A stretch of 64,000 nucleotides of DNA from Paenibacillus castaneae (GTDB lineage: Bacteria; Bacillota; Bacilli; Paenibacillales; Paenibacillaceae): contig NZ_KZ614144.1 in the NCBI RefSeq assembly GCF_002884445.1, positions 661,272-725,271 of the forward strand, given 5' to 3'. The notes below the pieces were generated by a model. That model had not been told where the DNA came from. It worked only from the letters and a program-made list of their open reading frames with translations, and searched no databases. Position numbers and translations under genes: made by a program. How positions within the stretch are numbered: position 1 is the first letter of the stretch; the number at the start of each line of letters is the position of its first letter. Shown here piece after piece: positions 16,607 through 26,663 of this stretch.

Positions 16607-17461
16607 ATGCAGGAATACGATTACGAGTTTGCTAATTTCATTTACTATACGCCTGGTAATCTGGATAAGGAATGTCGTATATGGCCGGTTCGAGCGGGGC
16701 GCTGCTTAGCCAAGCCTAACTACAAAGTAGGGCCCAAGAGGATCGAGTGCTACAGTCTTCACTACGTGCAGGAAGGAAAGCTTCGGCTGCAGTACGAAGG
16801 CAAGCAAGTGGAGCTGCAGAAGGACGACGTGTTTTGTTTATTTCCCTACCGCAAATATTTCTACGACATGCTCCCCTCTGACCGGCCGCTTCAAATGAGC
16901 TGGTTGGCGGTGGATGGCGATAGGGCTTCATCGTTGCTAGAGCTCGCGGGCTTAACGCATGAGCATCCGTTTCGCAAGAAGGCGCTGACCTCGCGAGTCA
17001 GGACATTGGCAGATCGAGTCATCCATACGCTTGAGGGCACTCAGCGGTGGAATCCAGCAGTCGCACTTGAGCTGCAAAGTCATATTTATGCCTTATTCGC
17101 CGAGTTGATCCCGGAGTCGGTACCTGTTCAAGAGGCCGAGCTTGCCGGTTGGATTCATGAAAGCATGAAATACATAGAGCTGCACGCCTCAGAGGGAATA
17201 TCCGTCCAACAGGTAGCGGATTTCGCGGGTGTTCATCGCTCCTACTTTACCCAAGTGTTTACGAGCCAAGCGGGCATGCCGCCAATGAAGTACATGCAGA
17301 AGATCCGCATGGACAAAGCAAGGCAACTGCTAATCGATACGGACGCGACGATAACGGAGATCGCTCTGTCCCTTGGTTATCCGAATCTTTATACGTTCAC
17401 CAGAGCTTTCAAGATTTATTTCAAGGAGTCCCCCCTAACTCTGAGGAAGACAAACGGTTAA
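16607..17461 (+). CDS. AraC-family regulator with cupin-type ligand domain
   Basis: The protein has 284 residues. The N-terminal half is a cupin-like arabinose-binding fold (LRLQYEGKQVELQKDDVFCL). The C-terminal 100 residues carry the two AraC helix-turn-helices (VQQVADFAGVHRSYFTQVF and ITEIALSLGYPNLYTFTRAF). It is divergent from the xylanase gene and precedes the YesM/YesN pair, so it probably activates xylan-use genes in response to a sugar. ATG 16607 is the likely start with GGTGAG upstream; an in-frame ATG at 16589 sits directly on its AAGGA and is less likely. Confidence 0.85.
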   Translation: MQEYDYEFANFIYYTPGNLDKECRIWPVRAGRCLAKPNYKVGPKRIECYSLHYVQEGKLRLQYEGKQVELQKDDVFCLFPYRKYFYDMLPSDRPLQMSWLAVDGDRASSLLELAGLTHEHPFRKKALTSRVRTLADRVIHTLEGTQRWNPAVALELQSHIYALFAELIPESVPVQEAELAGWIHESMKYIELHASEGISVQQVADFAGVHRSYFTQVFTSQAGMPPMKYMQKIRMDKARQLLIDTDATITEIALSLGYPNLYTFTRAFKIYFKESPLTLRKTNG

Positions 17462-17483
17462 TCACGAGTAATTATAATTAATT

Positions 17484-17497
17484 TGAAAACGATTACA
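17484..17497 (+). promoter_or_regulatory. Perfect-consensus CcpA cre box upstream of the YesM-like kinase
   Basis: TGAAAACGATTACA matches the cre consensus TGWAANCGNTNWCA at every defined position. It lies 42 bp before the sensor kinase ATG, where CcpA binding would block transcription. This implies that the xylan two-component system, and through it the transporter and enzymes, is shut off in the presence of preferred sugars. Confidence 0.7.
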
Positions 17498-17538
17498 AAA
17501 TAAACATTTCCTTATGTTCATAAAGGAGATTTCTTGAT

Positions 17539-19335
17539 ATGAAGTTATCCACTCTTCAACGATGGATTTCGCCCCGTTTAAGCATCCAGGGGAAGATATT
17601 TATCGCATTCAGTCTAGTCGCTCTGCTTTCCATTTTTTCTATATCTAGCATTGTCTATTTGAATATGCGCGAGACTATTAAGAATAACGCAGTCACTTCG
17701 GTGTCGGATAGTATTCGCCAGGCGGATGAATCCCTAAATATTATGCTGGAAGAGATCGACCGGCTGAACACTGTAGTAGTGACTAACAAAAACACGGTGA
17801 TCGATACGCTGCTCAGTCCGTCGGAAGAGATCAGCTACGAATGGTTTTTGGAACAGAAGCGAATTGAAGAATTTCTATCGGTATTGATCGATTATAAGCC
17901 CTACATTTCTAGGATTGCCGTTGTTGGGTTGAACGGAAAGGTTTTTTTCACCGGTGGACCTTGGCTGGACCGGACGATCCTTGGGTCACAGATGATGGAT
18001 TATACGCTGAGAAACGGATCGCGCCATGCATATTTGAAGCAGACCGGCGTGTCGGATGCTATTACCGTAGGCAGAGAAATCCGTTATAACCGCGAGACGA
18101 TCGGCGTTGTCATGGTGGATTTGAACTATGATTTTATCAAAAAAACGTACGGAGTGAAGCCGACCGCCGATAGCATGCTGTATGTGCTCGATAAGGAAGG
18201 AGGATTCGTTTATCAGTCTGAATCGGCGCCGTCTTTCGCTCCTCCTATTGAGAAGATCGTAAGCATCAAGCAGGAATTCAAGGGCCCCGGTGATGCGGCA
18301 GAGATGATCATCGATGGAAGAACCTATACCGTCGTTAGACGTACATCGGAATATACGGGCTGGACTACGCTGGCGCTTATACCAATGGATTCGCTGCTTA
18401 GGGAATCTGCGAATCTTCGCAAGCTGATGGGTGAGGTGTCGGTATTTGTTTTGATCGTTGTGTTAATCTGCTCACTGCAGGTGTCCTCCCGGATCACCAT
18501 AAATATTCGTCGCCTGAAGTCCATGATGATGCGGGTGAAGGATGGGAATCTGACGTTCCCTATGAAGGAAATTAAAACGAAAGACGAGGTAGGTCAGCTG
18601 TACCACGTCTTTATCAGCATGGTGGAGGAATTGAAACGGTTGCTGGAAGGGATTCGAATCAGTGAGAAGGAGAAGCGCGAGGCGGAGTTGACTGCTCTTC
18701 AGGCGCAGATACGTCCGCATTTCCTATATAACTCCCTAAATACGATCAAATATTTGGCCAAGCTGAACGGGGTGCCCAATATCGAGGAGGTATCCGGCTC
18801 GTTGATCGAGCTGATGCGTGGGGTTCTAGGCAATTCCAACGAATATCTTACGGTTCGAGAGGAGCTGGACTATGTAAGAAGTTATATTTCCATCGTGAAA
18901 TATAAGTACATGCAGCCGATTCCGGTATATGAGGAGATTGAGGATGAAGCCCTGCTGGAATGCCGGGTGCCCAAGCTCATGCTGCAGCCTATCGTGGAGA
19001 ACGCCATCATTCATGGGATCGGTTCGACGGAGGAAGGGGGAATGGTCATCATTCGCGTTTGCGAAGACAATCACAACCTGAAGATCGAAGTGACGGACAA
19101 CGGAAAAGGTATGACTCTGGAGCAAATGGACTTGCTGCTGGGCGAGCATAGCAAAGGGGAGGCTCCTTCACGTTTCAGCGGCATGGGGGTGCGCAATGTG
19201 CATGAACGAATAGTTCGCATGAATGGAGAACCTTACGGCGTCAAGCTGTACAGCGAGATGGGATTGTATACGAAGGTCGTAATTACAGTTCCCGTTCTGC
19301 GGGACACGGGAAAATCAGATCAAGAGGTGATATAG
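17539..19335 (+). CDS. yesM: YesM-type membrane sensor histidine kinase
   Basis: The 598-residue protein has a membrane segment at about 21-43, an extracellular Cache-type sensor, a second membrane segment at about 295-315, a HAMP linker and a His_kinase domain with the phospho-acceptor H394 in IRPHFLYNSLNTIKYL. The C-terminal HATPase carries IVENAIIHGI and DNGKGM. YesM-type kinases sense sugars or oligosaccharides and phosphorylate a YesN-type regulator, here encoded 3 bp downstream. A perfect cre box precedes it. A GGAG stands eight bases ahead of the ATG. In Paenibacillus such pairs sit beside aldouronate and xylo-oligosaccharide transporters, as here. Confidence 0.93.
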   Translation: MKLSTLQRWISPRLSIQGKIFIAFSLVALLSIFSISSIVYLNMRETIKNNAVTSVSDSIRQADESLNIMLEEIDRLNTVVVTNKNTVIDTLLSPSEEISYEWFLEQKRIEEFLSVLIDYKPYISRIAVVGLNGKVFFTGGPWLDRTILGSQMMDYTLRNGSRHAYLKQTGVSDAITVGREIRYNRETIGVVMVDLNYDFIKKTYGVKPTADSMLYVLDKEGGFVYQSESAPSFAPPIEKIVSIKQEFKGPGDAAEMIIDGRTYTVVRRTSEYTGWTTLALIPMDSLLRESANLRKLMGEVSVFVLIVVLICSLQVSSRITINIRRLKSMMMRVKDGNLTFPMKEIKTKDEVGQLYHVFISMVEELKRLLEGIRISEKEKREAELTALQAQIRPHFLYNSLNTIKYLAKLNGVPNIEEVSGSLIELMRGVLGNSNEYLTVREELDYVRSYISIVKYKYMQPIPVYEEIEDEALLECRVPKLMLQPIVENAIIHGIGSTEEGGMVIIRVCEDNHNLKIEVTDNGKGMTLEQMDLLLGEHSKGEAPSRFSGMGVRNVHERIVRMNGEPYGVKLYSEMGLYTKVVITVPVLRDTGKSDQEVI

Positions 19336-19338
19336 ATT

Positions 19339-20979
19339 ATGTTTCAAGTGCTGCTGGTTGACGACGAGCCACTGGCCCGCAACAACTTATGGACGCTAGT
19401 AGATTTCCGAAAGCACGGCTTTGAAATATGTGGCGAAGCGCACAACGGAGTCATGGCCTTGGCAATGATCGAGCAGTCTCCGCCGCATATCGCAATTATA
19501 GATGTAAATATGCCCGAAATGAATGGTGTGGAGCTAAATCGAACGATCAAAGAAAGGTATCCGGCCATTAAGACGATTATGCTTAGCAGCTTTGACGACT
19601 ATGATTATGTGCGTGATTGCCTGAAAAATGGCTCCATCGATTATTTTCTGAAGCATCGGCTCGACGGCGCAACGCTTATTGGCATGTTGAACAAGGCGGT
19701 ACTGGAGCTGCAGCAGGAGGATCGGTTGCTGGAGGACCGCAATGATCAGAAGGCGATGGCGGAACGAATGAATCCCGTGCTCATCCGTGGTTATATTGCC
19801 GATTTGGTAAGAGGGAAACCGCAGTCCGCCCAGGAGCTTGAAGCCTTTGCACGGAAGAATGGGCTATATCCTCAGACGGTGAGCTATGCTGCAGCGTCTC
19901 TTCAGATTGTCCCTTTCCTGCTGTTAACGCAATCCTGCAGCGACGTACAGACCAATCGGCTCGTTCAGCAGGCTGTTGAGATCATGCAGCAGAGTCTGGG
20001 TGATATACAAGAACATACAGCTGCTTACCTTGAGAACGGACGTCTGGTTGTCGTATTTTCGTTCAAGGAACGAAGCGAGCATGCAGCCGCAAGCGAGGCT
20101 GGCCGATTGATGAGCAAGCTTCGCCATGCGCTGGAGCTATTCCTGAATTTAAAGTGCGTCTATGCCGTCGGACATTTATGCAGCAGCCTGTCACGCATTG
20201 GAGAGAGCTACGGTGCCGCAGAGCGATTGCTTGACTTTTCTCCAGCTGAGGAGCTTACCGGTCAAGTGGCTGGATGGGGAAGCGGCGTATACGGTCAGCG
20301 CGTCTCATTAACCATCGAGGAGCAGAAACAGCTGCTGCTATCGATCGAGATGCTCGATGAGGAAGGCGTGCAGCGGCTGATTTCATCCGTATTCGACTCC
20401 ATAAGAATGCAACCCGTGCACTCCCATTCGGTGCAGATGATCATCAGTGATCTGCTGCATATCGGTGATAAAGTGTTGAAGAAAGGGATGCCCCAGGTCG
20501 ACTCGGCGATGGATAAACTTCCAGCAAGGAGCGAGCTGGGCACGTTAGATAGCGTCGGAAAGATGGAGCTATGGCTGCAGTCCTTCTATGCCAGCCTGTT
20601 GAGCCTGCTCAAGGAGACGCATGCAGCGGGACCGTATTCCCGTCATGTGTCGCAAGCGATCGTATTCATTCTGGAGAAGTATTCGGGCATCGTTACGCTG
20701 GAGCTGGCGGCAGGCGCCATCGGTCTGAACTCGTCGTACTTAAGCAGGATCTTCAAAGAAGAGACGCGGACGACGTTCTCGGAATACGTAAACCGGGTTC
20801 GAATCGATGCGGCGCGTAAGCTTCTGGGGAGCGGACAGTACTCGATTAAGCAAATTAGCAATCTAGCGGGCTTTGCTACCTATAACTATTTCTTCAAAGT
20901 GTTCAAGGAAATGACCGGCGTGACACCCCAGGCGTATTTGAACGGATTGGTAGGCGGGGGATCTGAAGCGAGGTCGTAA
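19339..20979 (+). CDS. yesN: YesN-type response regulator (REC + AraC HTH)
   Basis: The 546-residue protein has an N-terminal receiver domain with acidic pocket DDE (8-10) and phospho-acceptor D55 in IIDVNMPEMNG. A long middle region follows, then a C-terminal AraC-type double helix-turn-helix (about 440-540, with VTLELAAGAIGLNSSYLSRI). It is the partner of the kinase encoded just upstream and probably activates the lplABC-type transporter operon at 21104. It is about the usual length for YesN regulators. Confidence 0.92.
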   Translation: MFQVLLVDDEPLARNNLWTLVDFRKHGFEICGEAHNGVMALAMIEQSPPHIAIIDVNMPEMNGVELNRTIKERYPAIKTIMLSSFDDYDYVRDCLKNGSIDYFLKHRLDGATLIGMLNKAVLELQQEDRLLEDRNDQKAMAERMNPVLIRGYIADLVRGKPQSAQELEAFARKNGLYPQTVSYAAASLQIVPFLLLTQSCSDVQTNRLVQQAVEIMQQSLGDIQEHTAAYLENGRLVVVFSFKERSEHAAASEAGRLMSKLRHALELFLNLKCVYAVGHLCSSLSRIGESYGAAERLLDFSPAEELTGQVAGWGSGVYGQRVSLTIEEQKQLLLSIEMLDEEGVQRLISSVFDSIRMQPVHSHSVQMIISDLLHIGDKVLKKGMPQVDSAMDKLPARSELGTLDSVGKMELWLQSFYASLLSLLKETHAAGPYSRHVSQAIVFILEKYSGIVTLELAAGAIGLNSSYLSRIFKEETRTTFSEYVNRVRIDAARKLLGSGQYSIKQISNLAGFATYNYFFKVFKEMTGVTPQAYLNGLVGGGSEARS

Positions 20980-21103
20980 AATATGTGGAGTAAATAGTCA
21001 TATTATTATAACTTTGCGGCGAAACGGGTGAATTATAATGAGTGGACACCGTGAGTAAACAATTTCACAACTCGGTGAATAGAACATTGGAGGTCACAGA
21101 TAT

Positions 21104-22690
21104 ATGCTTAGACATTGGGGGAGAAGTGCGCTAGCCACGATGATCGTTTCCGGTCTGATTCTGGCTGGCTGCAGCAACAATAACGGAGGCTCAAAGACAG
21201 AGAACCAGCCTTCGCCTGCATCTGAAAGCGCTGTTAAAGTGGAAGGATTCCCTATCGTGGAACAACCGATCAAGCTCAAGATGTTCACTCGAATCGCTCC
21301 CGCTAACGGGCCATTCAAAGATATGCCGGTGTTCCAAGAATATGAGAAATTAAGCAACATTCAGGTTGCATTTACCGAAGCTCCTACAGACGGCTTCGCA
21401 GAGAAAAAGAATCTATTATTCGCGGCCAACGAGCTTCCCGATGCGTTGTACCGATCGGAGCTTAATCCGCTTGAAACTATTCGCTACGGGACGGCCGGCC
21501 AGCTGATTCCGTTAGAGAATTTGATTGAGCAGTATGCGCCTAATTTGAAAAACTTGATGGAGCAATATCCGGAGATCCGCTCGGGCATTACGACTCCGGA
21601 AGGACATATTTACTCGATCCCTGGCATCGTAACGACAGGCTCAGCGCGTACGGACAAACGCTGGATCAACAAAGCATGGCTCGAGAAGCTGAACCTGGAA
21701 GAGCCCAAAACGACGGATGAGCTATATAAAGTGCTCCTCGCCTTCCGGGATGGAGATCCGAACGGCAACGGCAAATCGGACGAAATTCCTATGACCGCGC
21801 GTAAGGCGGCAGCGGGAATACCTATCGTAAACATGATGGCCGGATCGTTTGGCCTGGATTTGCAGCTCGGCTATAACATCAACATCGAAGACGGCAAAAT
21901 AAATATTTGGAGCAGCGACGAGAAGCACAAAGAGCTGCTGATGTATTTGAACAAGCTGTATAAGGAGAAGCTTCTGGATCCGGAAATCTTCACGCATACA
22001 GAAGCACAATATCTTGCTAAGCAAGGATCGGGCAATACGGGTCTATTCTTCGACCAGACGAACAACAATTTCTTGCCGATCCAGGATCAATATGTCGGCA
22101 CCGCTCCTCCAGCCGGCCCGCATGGCGACCAGATGCAAAGCACGGTAGCACCGGTGCCACGCGACTTCGGAGCTTTCGCTATTACATCCGTGAACAAATA
22201 TCCGGAAGCGACGATGCGCTGGATCGACTATTTCTACAGCGACGAAGGCTCCACCCTGCTGCGCTTCGGCAGAGAGGGCGAGAATTATGAGCTGAAGGAC
22301 GGCATGCCGTATTACAAAGAGGATTTTCTGGCAATAACAGGCGCGCAGGGAAAGATGACACCGTACGCAGGTGGCGGCGCGCCTCACTTGATCAGCGACA
22401 AGGTAGCGTCTTTCATCAATCCGCCGCAAGTTCAAGAGGCGTTCGCTAAGCTGGAGCCGTACATGCCGAAGATCCGCTATGCTGCTCCGATGTTCGATGA
22501 AGGGACCGCTCAGAAGGTTAACATTCTGCGCAACGACATCGACAAATATATCGACGAGCAAAGCACGAAATTTATCGTCGGCGCACTCAGCTTCGATAAG
22601 TGGGAGGAATTCCAGGCTACTTTGAAAAAAATGAAGATCGATGAGCTGGAACAGCTCTATCAAGAAGCTTACGACAAGATGGAGAAATAA
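21104..22690 (+). CDS. LplA-type extracellular solute-binding lipoprotein
   Basis: The 528-residue precursor has a signal peptide with lipobox LAGC (Cys23) and the fold of large carbohydrate-binding proteins (the MLRFTRIAP... start region and DGDPNGNGKSDEIP calcium-like loop are typical of LplA/YtcQ proteins). It would capture xylo- or arabinoxylo-oligosaccharides at the cell surface for the permeases at 22724 and 23697. It lies 124 bp after the response regulator gene with its own upstream region (TATAAT at about 21035), a probable YesN-controlled promoter. Confidence 0.9.
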   Translation: MLRHWGRSALATMIVSGLILAGCSNNNGGSKTENQPSPASESAVKVEGFPIVEQPIKLKMFTRIAPANGPFKDMPVFQEYEKLSNIQVAFTEAPTDGFAEKKNLLFAANELPDALYRSELNPLETIRYGTAGQLIPLENLIEQYAPNLKNLMEQYPEIRSGITTPEGHIYSIPGIVTTGSARTDKRWINKAWLEKLNLEEPKTTDELYKVLLAFRDGDPNGNGKSDEIPMTARKAAAGIPIVNMMAGSFGLDLQLGYNINIEDGKINIWSSDEKHKELLMYLNKLYKEKLLDPEIFTHTEAQYLAKQGSGNTGLFFDQTNNNFLPIQDQYVGTAPPAGPHGDQMQSTVAPVPRDFGAFAITSVNKYPEATMRWIDYFYSDEGSTLLRFGREGENYELKDGMPYYKEDFLAITGAQGKMTPYAGGGAPHLISDKVASFINPPQVQEAFAKLEPYMPKIRYAAPMFDEGTAQKVNILRNDIDKYIDEQSTKFIVGALSFDKWEEFQATLKKMKIDELEQLYQEAYDKMEK

Positions 22691-22723
22691 GACCGACACC
22701 GCATGAATAAGGAGTGAATGCTC

Positions 22724-23680
22724 ATGAAGAGCGCGCAAGAAGGTGCAGCCGCTCTGTCCCATATCCAGCCGAGGCGCGGAAACAGCCTGGTCAGGAATAT
22801 AGCCAAGCGGTATGATCTGTACCTTATGCTGCTTCTGCCGATAGCCTGGTACTTAATCTTTAACTACGGTCCACTGTACGGGCTGCAAATCGCATTCAAA
22901 AATTTCAATCCGGCAAAGGGTATTTTCGGAAGCCCATGGGAAGGCTTCGGGCATTTCGAACGGTTTTTCAACTCGTATTATTTCTGGAGGCTGTTATGGA
23001 ACACGGTGTCCATCAACTTGTTCTCTCTGCTCATCGCATTCCCGGTTCCGATTATGCTGGCTCTAATTGTTAACGAAATCCGAAGCAAAACCTTTAGCAA
23101 ATGGCTGCAAAATATTACGTATATCCCCCATTTCATTTCGGTTGTCGTTATCGTAGGCATATTGAACGTATTCCTATCGCCAACAGGACCGATCAATATG
23201 CTAATCGAGGCATTCGGCGGCACATCGGTCCGATTCATGGAGGCAGCCGGCTGGTTCAAGACGATCTTCATCAGCTCGAACATATGGCAAAACATGGGGT
23301 GGCAATCGATTATTTACATTGCGGCACTCAGCGGAGTGAATCCGCAGCTATATGAAGCAGCCAAGATGGACGGAGCGTCGAGGCTGAGGCGCATATGGCA
23401 TGTCTCGCTTCCGGGCATAGCTCCGGTCATCGTGATCCTGCTCATTCTGGATATCGGCCATTTCATGAACGTCGGCTTTGAGAAAATTTTGCTCATGCAA
23501 AATAACTTGAATTTGGAATCAAGCGACGTTATCTCCACGTTTGTCTATACGACAGGCATATTGAAGGGAGAATACAGCTACACGGCGGCTATCGGACTGT
23601 TCAATTCGGTCATCAATCTCATCTTGCTGTTTATGGTGAACCGGTTCGCGCGCAAGACATCGGAGACGAGCTTATGGTAG
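22724..23680 (+). CDS. LplB-type sugar ABC transporter permease
   Basis: The 318-residue protein has about six membrane helices and the permease EAA loop (YEAAKMDGASRLRRIWHVSLPG) that docks on the ATPase. It begins with a cytoplasmic arm and a RYDLYLMLLLPIAWYLIF helix as in LplB/YteP. ATG 22724 was preferred over 22718 because AAGGAG (22709-22714) is nine bases away. It pairs with the permease at 23697; no ATPase gene is present, as is usual for this importer class, which shares an MsmX-type ATPase. Confidence 0.9.
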   Translation: MKSAQEGAAALSHIQPRRGNSLVRNIAKRYDLYLMLLLPIAWYLIFNYGPLYGLQIAFKNFNPAKGIFGSPWEGFGHFERFFNSYYFWRLLWNTVSINLFSLLIAFPVPIMLALIVNEIRSKTFSKWLQNITYIPHFISVVVIVGILNVFLSPTGPINMLIEAFGGTSVRFMEAAGWFKTIFISSNIWQNMGWQSIIYIAALSGVNPQLYEAAKMDGASRLRRIWHVSLPGIAPVIVILLILDIGHFMNVGFEKILLMQNNLNLESSDVISTFVYTTGILKGEYSYTAAIGLFNSVINLILLFMVNRFARKTSETSLW

Positions 23681-23696
23681 AGGAGGGAACCCAGGC

Positions 23697-24593
23697 ATGT
23701 CGAAGCAACAAGCCATAAGAAAACCGTCGGATGAACGGGCGTTCGACTTCGTCGTATACGTGATCGCCGCAATCATCATCATCATTGTGCTGTATCCGCT
23801 GCTCTTTATTGTCAGCGCTTCGTTCAGCGATCCGTCTAAGGTGCTGAATGGAGATGTATGGCTGCTGCCGAAGGGCGTGACCTTGGAAGCGTACAAGAGC
23901 ATTTTGCACAACGATAAAATATGGACAGGGTACCGCAATACGATTGTTTATACCGTGGTCGGCACGGTTATCAATATCATCATGACAATACTGGCGGCGT
24001 ATCCGTTGTCCAGGCCAGACCTTCCCGGACGGGGCGCAATTATGATCTTGATCACGCTCACTATGTTTTTCGGCGGCGGATTGATTCCAACCTATTTGCT
24101 GGTTAAGGAGCTGGGGATGGTGAATACCATGTGGGCACTGATCGTCCCCGGGGCGATCGCCACGTACAATCTGATCGTTATGCGGACTTACTTTCAATCA
24201 AGTATTCCATGGGAGCTGCAGGAGGCAGCTCACATGGACGGCTGCTCCAATTGGCGACTGCTGTTTAGCATTATATTGCCTCTATCCAAACCGATACTGG
24301 CTGTCATGGTTCTATTCTATGCGGTGGGCCATTGGAATTCATACTTCGCAGCGCTGATCTATATCCGCGACGAAGCTCTGCATCCGCTTCAGCTTGTGCT
24401 GCGTGAAATTCTTATGATCAGCCAATCGGCAGGCATCGAGGGCGGAAGTGTCGGGCTGGAGGATCAGATTCTGCTTGCCGAGAGCATCAAGTTCGCGGTC
24501 ATTATCGTCTCTACTTTGCCGGTATTGATCATGTATCCATTCGTGCAGCGGCATTTCGTCAAGGGCGTTATGATCGGATCTATTAAAGGTTAA
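23697..24593 (+). CDS. LplC-type sugar ABC transporter permease
   Basis: The 298-residue protein has six predicted membrane helices and the EAA loop ELQEAAHMDGCSNWRLLF. It belongs to the LplC/YtcP group and ends in QRHFVKGVMIGSIKG, the conserved family tail. It forms the channel with the 22724 product. GAGGAGGG lies ahead of the ATG. Downstream, GH51 and GH2 genes continue the same operon with short gaps, which implies that the imported compound is an arabinose-decorated oligosaccharide. Confidence 0.92.
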   Translation: MSKQQAIRKPSDERAFDFVVYVIAAIIIIIVLYPLLFIVSASFSDPSKVLNGDVWLLPKGVTLEAYKSILHNDKIWTGYRNTIVYTVVGTVINIIMTILAAYPLSRPDLPGRGAIMILITLTMFFGGGLIPTYLLVKELGMVNTMWALIVPGAIATYNLIVMRTYFQSSIPWELQEAAHMDGCSNWRLLFSIILPLSKPILAVMVLFYAVGHWNSYFAALIYIRDEALHPLQLVLREILMISQSAGIEGGSVGLEDQILLAESIKFAVIIVSTLPVLIMYPFVQRHFVKGVMIGSIKG

Positions 24594-24631
24594 ATCCGCA
24601 ACCATTACGACAAATCAGCTGGAGGTTTATT

Positions 24632-26653
24632 TTGAAAACTAACGCAAAGATTACGATTGATTGCAGCAAGGCGAGCGAGCATACGGTTAACCCTTACCTG
24701 TTCGGTCATTTCGTTGAAGACATTCGGGATCATATGGAAGCGATGCTCGCGTTCCCGCTGAAGGATATGGACTTCGAAAGCGAAGCCGAGACGAAGAAAG
24801 AGATATCCGGTAGCTGGTACGCCTATACGAACGGGCGGAACACTAAGTACGCGCTGGAGGCTCCAGCACCGAAGCATTCAGGGCGCGCCCAGCGCATTCG
24901 CCTTCTGAGTGATGATGAAGCCTATGCGGGAATCGCTCAGAAGGCCGCGCTCAAGGGATCAGCGGATTACGCGGTTAAGCTTGTGGCCCGTGCCTCCGTC
25001 GAACTGAAGTCGATCATCGTCGAAGCGGTGGACCGGCGCTCGGAAGAGCTTCTAGGAAGAGTCCTGATCGAGCTGGGCAGCCACAACTGGCGCGAGTATG
25101 AGGCGCGGCTATCTATTATCCGCGAGTGCGTCGACGCCGAAATCCGCGTATACGTTCCGGCCGATCACCCGAGGTGGATCGATCATGTGTCCACCGGTAT
25201 GCTGTGGCTCGACCATATGTCTCTATTGCCGGTCGACAGTATTGCCATGGTGAAGCGCGAAGTAATCGACATGACGCGGGATCTGAATGCGGGGATGATG
25301 AGGCTAGCCGGCAACAACATCAGCGCCTATCACTGGGAGCATGGCATAGGTCCGGTTCTTGAGCGGCCAGTTATGTACAACGAAGCGTGGGGCGGCTGGA
25401 CCAGCAAATATTTCGGCACGGACGAATTTATTCAGTTTTGCCGCGAGCTTCAGGTGGAGCCCCTCATCTGTGTAAATGATGGATCAGGTACGCCCGAGGA
25501 AGCCGCTGAGTGGATTGAATACTGCAACGGCGGCGTCGATACTCCCATGGGAGCGCTGCGTGCGGCGAACGGGAATCCCGAGCCGTATAACGTCCGCTAT
25601 TGGGAGATAGGCAACGAGGTGTGGGGACAGTGGCAGGTAGGCACTTGCACCGCGGATCAGTTCGCTAGGCGCACGGTTTCCTTCGCCGAAGCCATGAAGG
25701 CGGCCGATCCCTCAATCGTGGTTTTGGCCTGCGGCCACTTCGAGCAGGAGTGGAACAAGACCGTTCTTGATATAGCCGGCGAGCATTTCGATTATCTTAC
25801 CTTGCACTTGTATCACGGCTACGGTCCCTTCGGCATGAATCGAAATACGCCAGCGGAGGATCGTTATAAGGCGATCGCTTCTTATCCCGAGTTTACCCGT
25901 CATCATATCAAGCAGACGGCCGATCATATTCTAGCAGACGCGAAGCATAGCCATGTGAAGCTGGCTATTACCGAATACAATACGATGTATTATCCGAACA
26001 CGATTCGGAAAGGGCTGCCGAACGAGCATACGTTGGGCGCGGCTGTCGCTAATGCCGCTAACCTGAACGAAATGATACGCTGCAGCGATATGGTTCACAT
26101 TGGCAGCTTCTCTGATCTGGTGAATGGCTGGCTTGGCGGATGCATTCGCGTAGGTGATCATTATGCCGACCAATATTGCGGCAAGGAGCCCGGCTGGAGT
26201 GGATTGCCTCTTACTGTATACGGAACGCCAACTTATGAAGTGATGAAGCTTTATGCGAATCGGGATGTTCGGCATATTCTCCCCGTTGCAGCCGAGTGCG
26301 GGACGTTTGCCGTTCCGTCGCTTATGGAGACTCCTATCGCGCTCAACGCGCTGCCTGATCTTGACATTGTGGCAGGTACGAACGACGACTGCAGCTCCGT
26401 CACCGTATATATCGTGAACCGCAGCTTGAACGAGGTGAAGGCGGCGCTTGACCTGCAAGCGTTCGAAGCTTCGGAAGAAACGATTCTTTATGAAATTACG
26501 GGAGATTCCTATGACGATATCAATTCCGTGTTCGAGCCAGAACGGATTATATGCAAGGAAAGAGTCGTTCCTGCCGAAGACTGGCAGCGCGGCTACCCGC
26601 TGCGCCCTGCTTCCGTGTATGTACTAGAAATGAAGGCAAAGCATTATAAATAG
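24632..26653 (+). CDS. abfA: GH51 alpha-L-arabinofuranosidase
   Basis: The 673-residue protein has the GH51 layout: N-terminal GHFVEDIRDHM region, a carbohydrate-binding-like insert, a TIM barrel with acid/base E329 in EIGNEVWGQW and nucleophile E448 in AITEYNTMYYP, and a C-terminal beta domain. It lacks a signal peptide, so it acts in the cytoplasm on imported arabinoxylo-oligosaccharides, releasing arabinofuranose. The start is TTG with GGAGG (24621-24625) six bases before it. The family usually has about 500 residues; this one is of the longer subgroup with an added N-terminal module. Confidence 0.88.
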   Translation: MKTNAKITIDCSKASEHTVNPYLFGHFVEDIRDHMEAMLAFPLKDMDFESEAETKKEISGSWYAYTNGRNTKYALEAPAPKHSGRAQRIRLLSDDEAYAGIAQKAALKGSADYAVKLVARASVELKSIIVEAVDRRSEELLGRVLIELGSHNWREYEARLSIIRECVDAEIRVYVPADHPRWIDHVSTGMLWLDHMSLLPVDSIAMVKREVIDMTRDLNAGMMRLAGNNISAYHWEHGIGPVLERPVMYNEAWGGWTSKYFGTDEFIQFCRELQVEPLICVNDGSGTPEEAAEWIEYCNGGVDTPMGALRAANGNPEPYNVRYWEIGNEVWGQWQVGTCTADQFARRTVSFAEAMKAADPSIVVLACGHFEQEWNKTVLDIAGEHFDYLTLHLYHGYGPFGMNRNTPAEDRYKAIASYPEFTRHHIKQTADHILADAKHSHVKLAITEYNTMYYPNTIRKGLPNEHTLGAAVANAANLNEMIRCSDMVHIGSFSDLVNGWLGGCIRVGDHYADQYCGKEPGWSGLPLTVYGTPTYEVMKLYANRDVRHILPVAAECGTFAVPSLMETPIALNALPDLDIVAGTNDDCSSVTVYIVNRSLNEVKAALDLQAFEASEETILYEITGDSYDDINSVFEPERIICKERVVPAEDWQRGYPLRPASVYVLEMKAKHYK

Positions 26654-26663
26654 GAGGCAAGGC

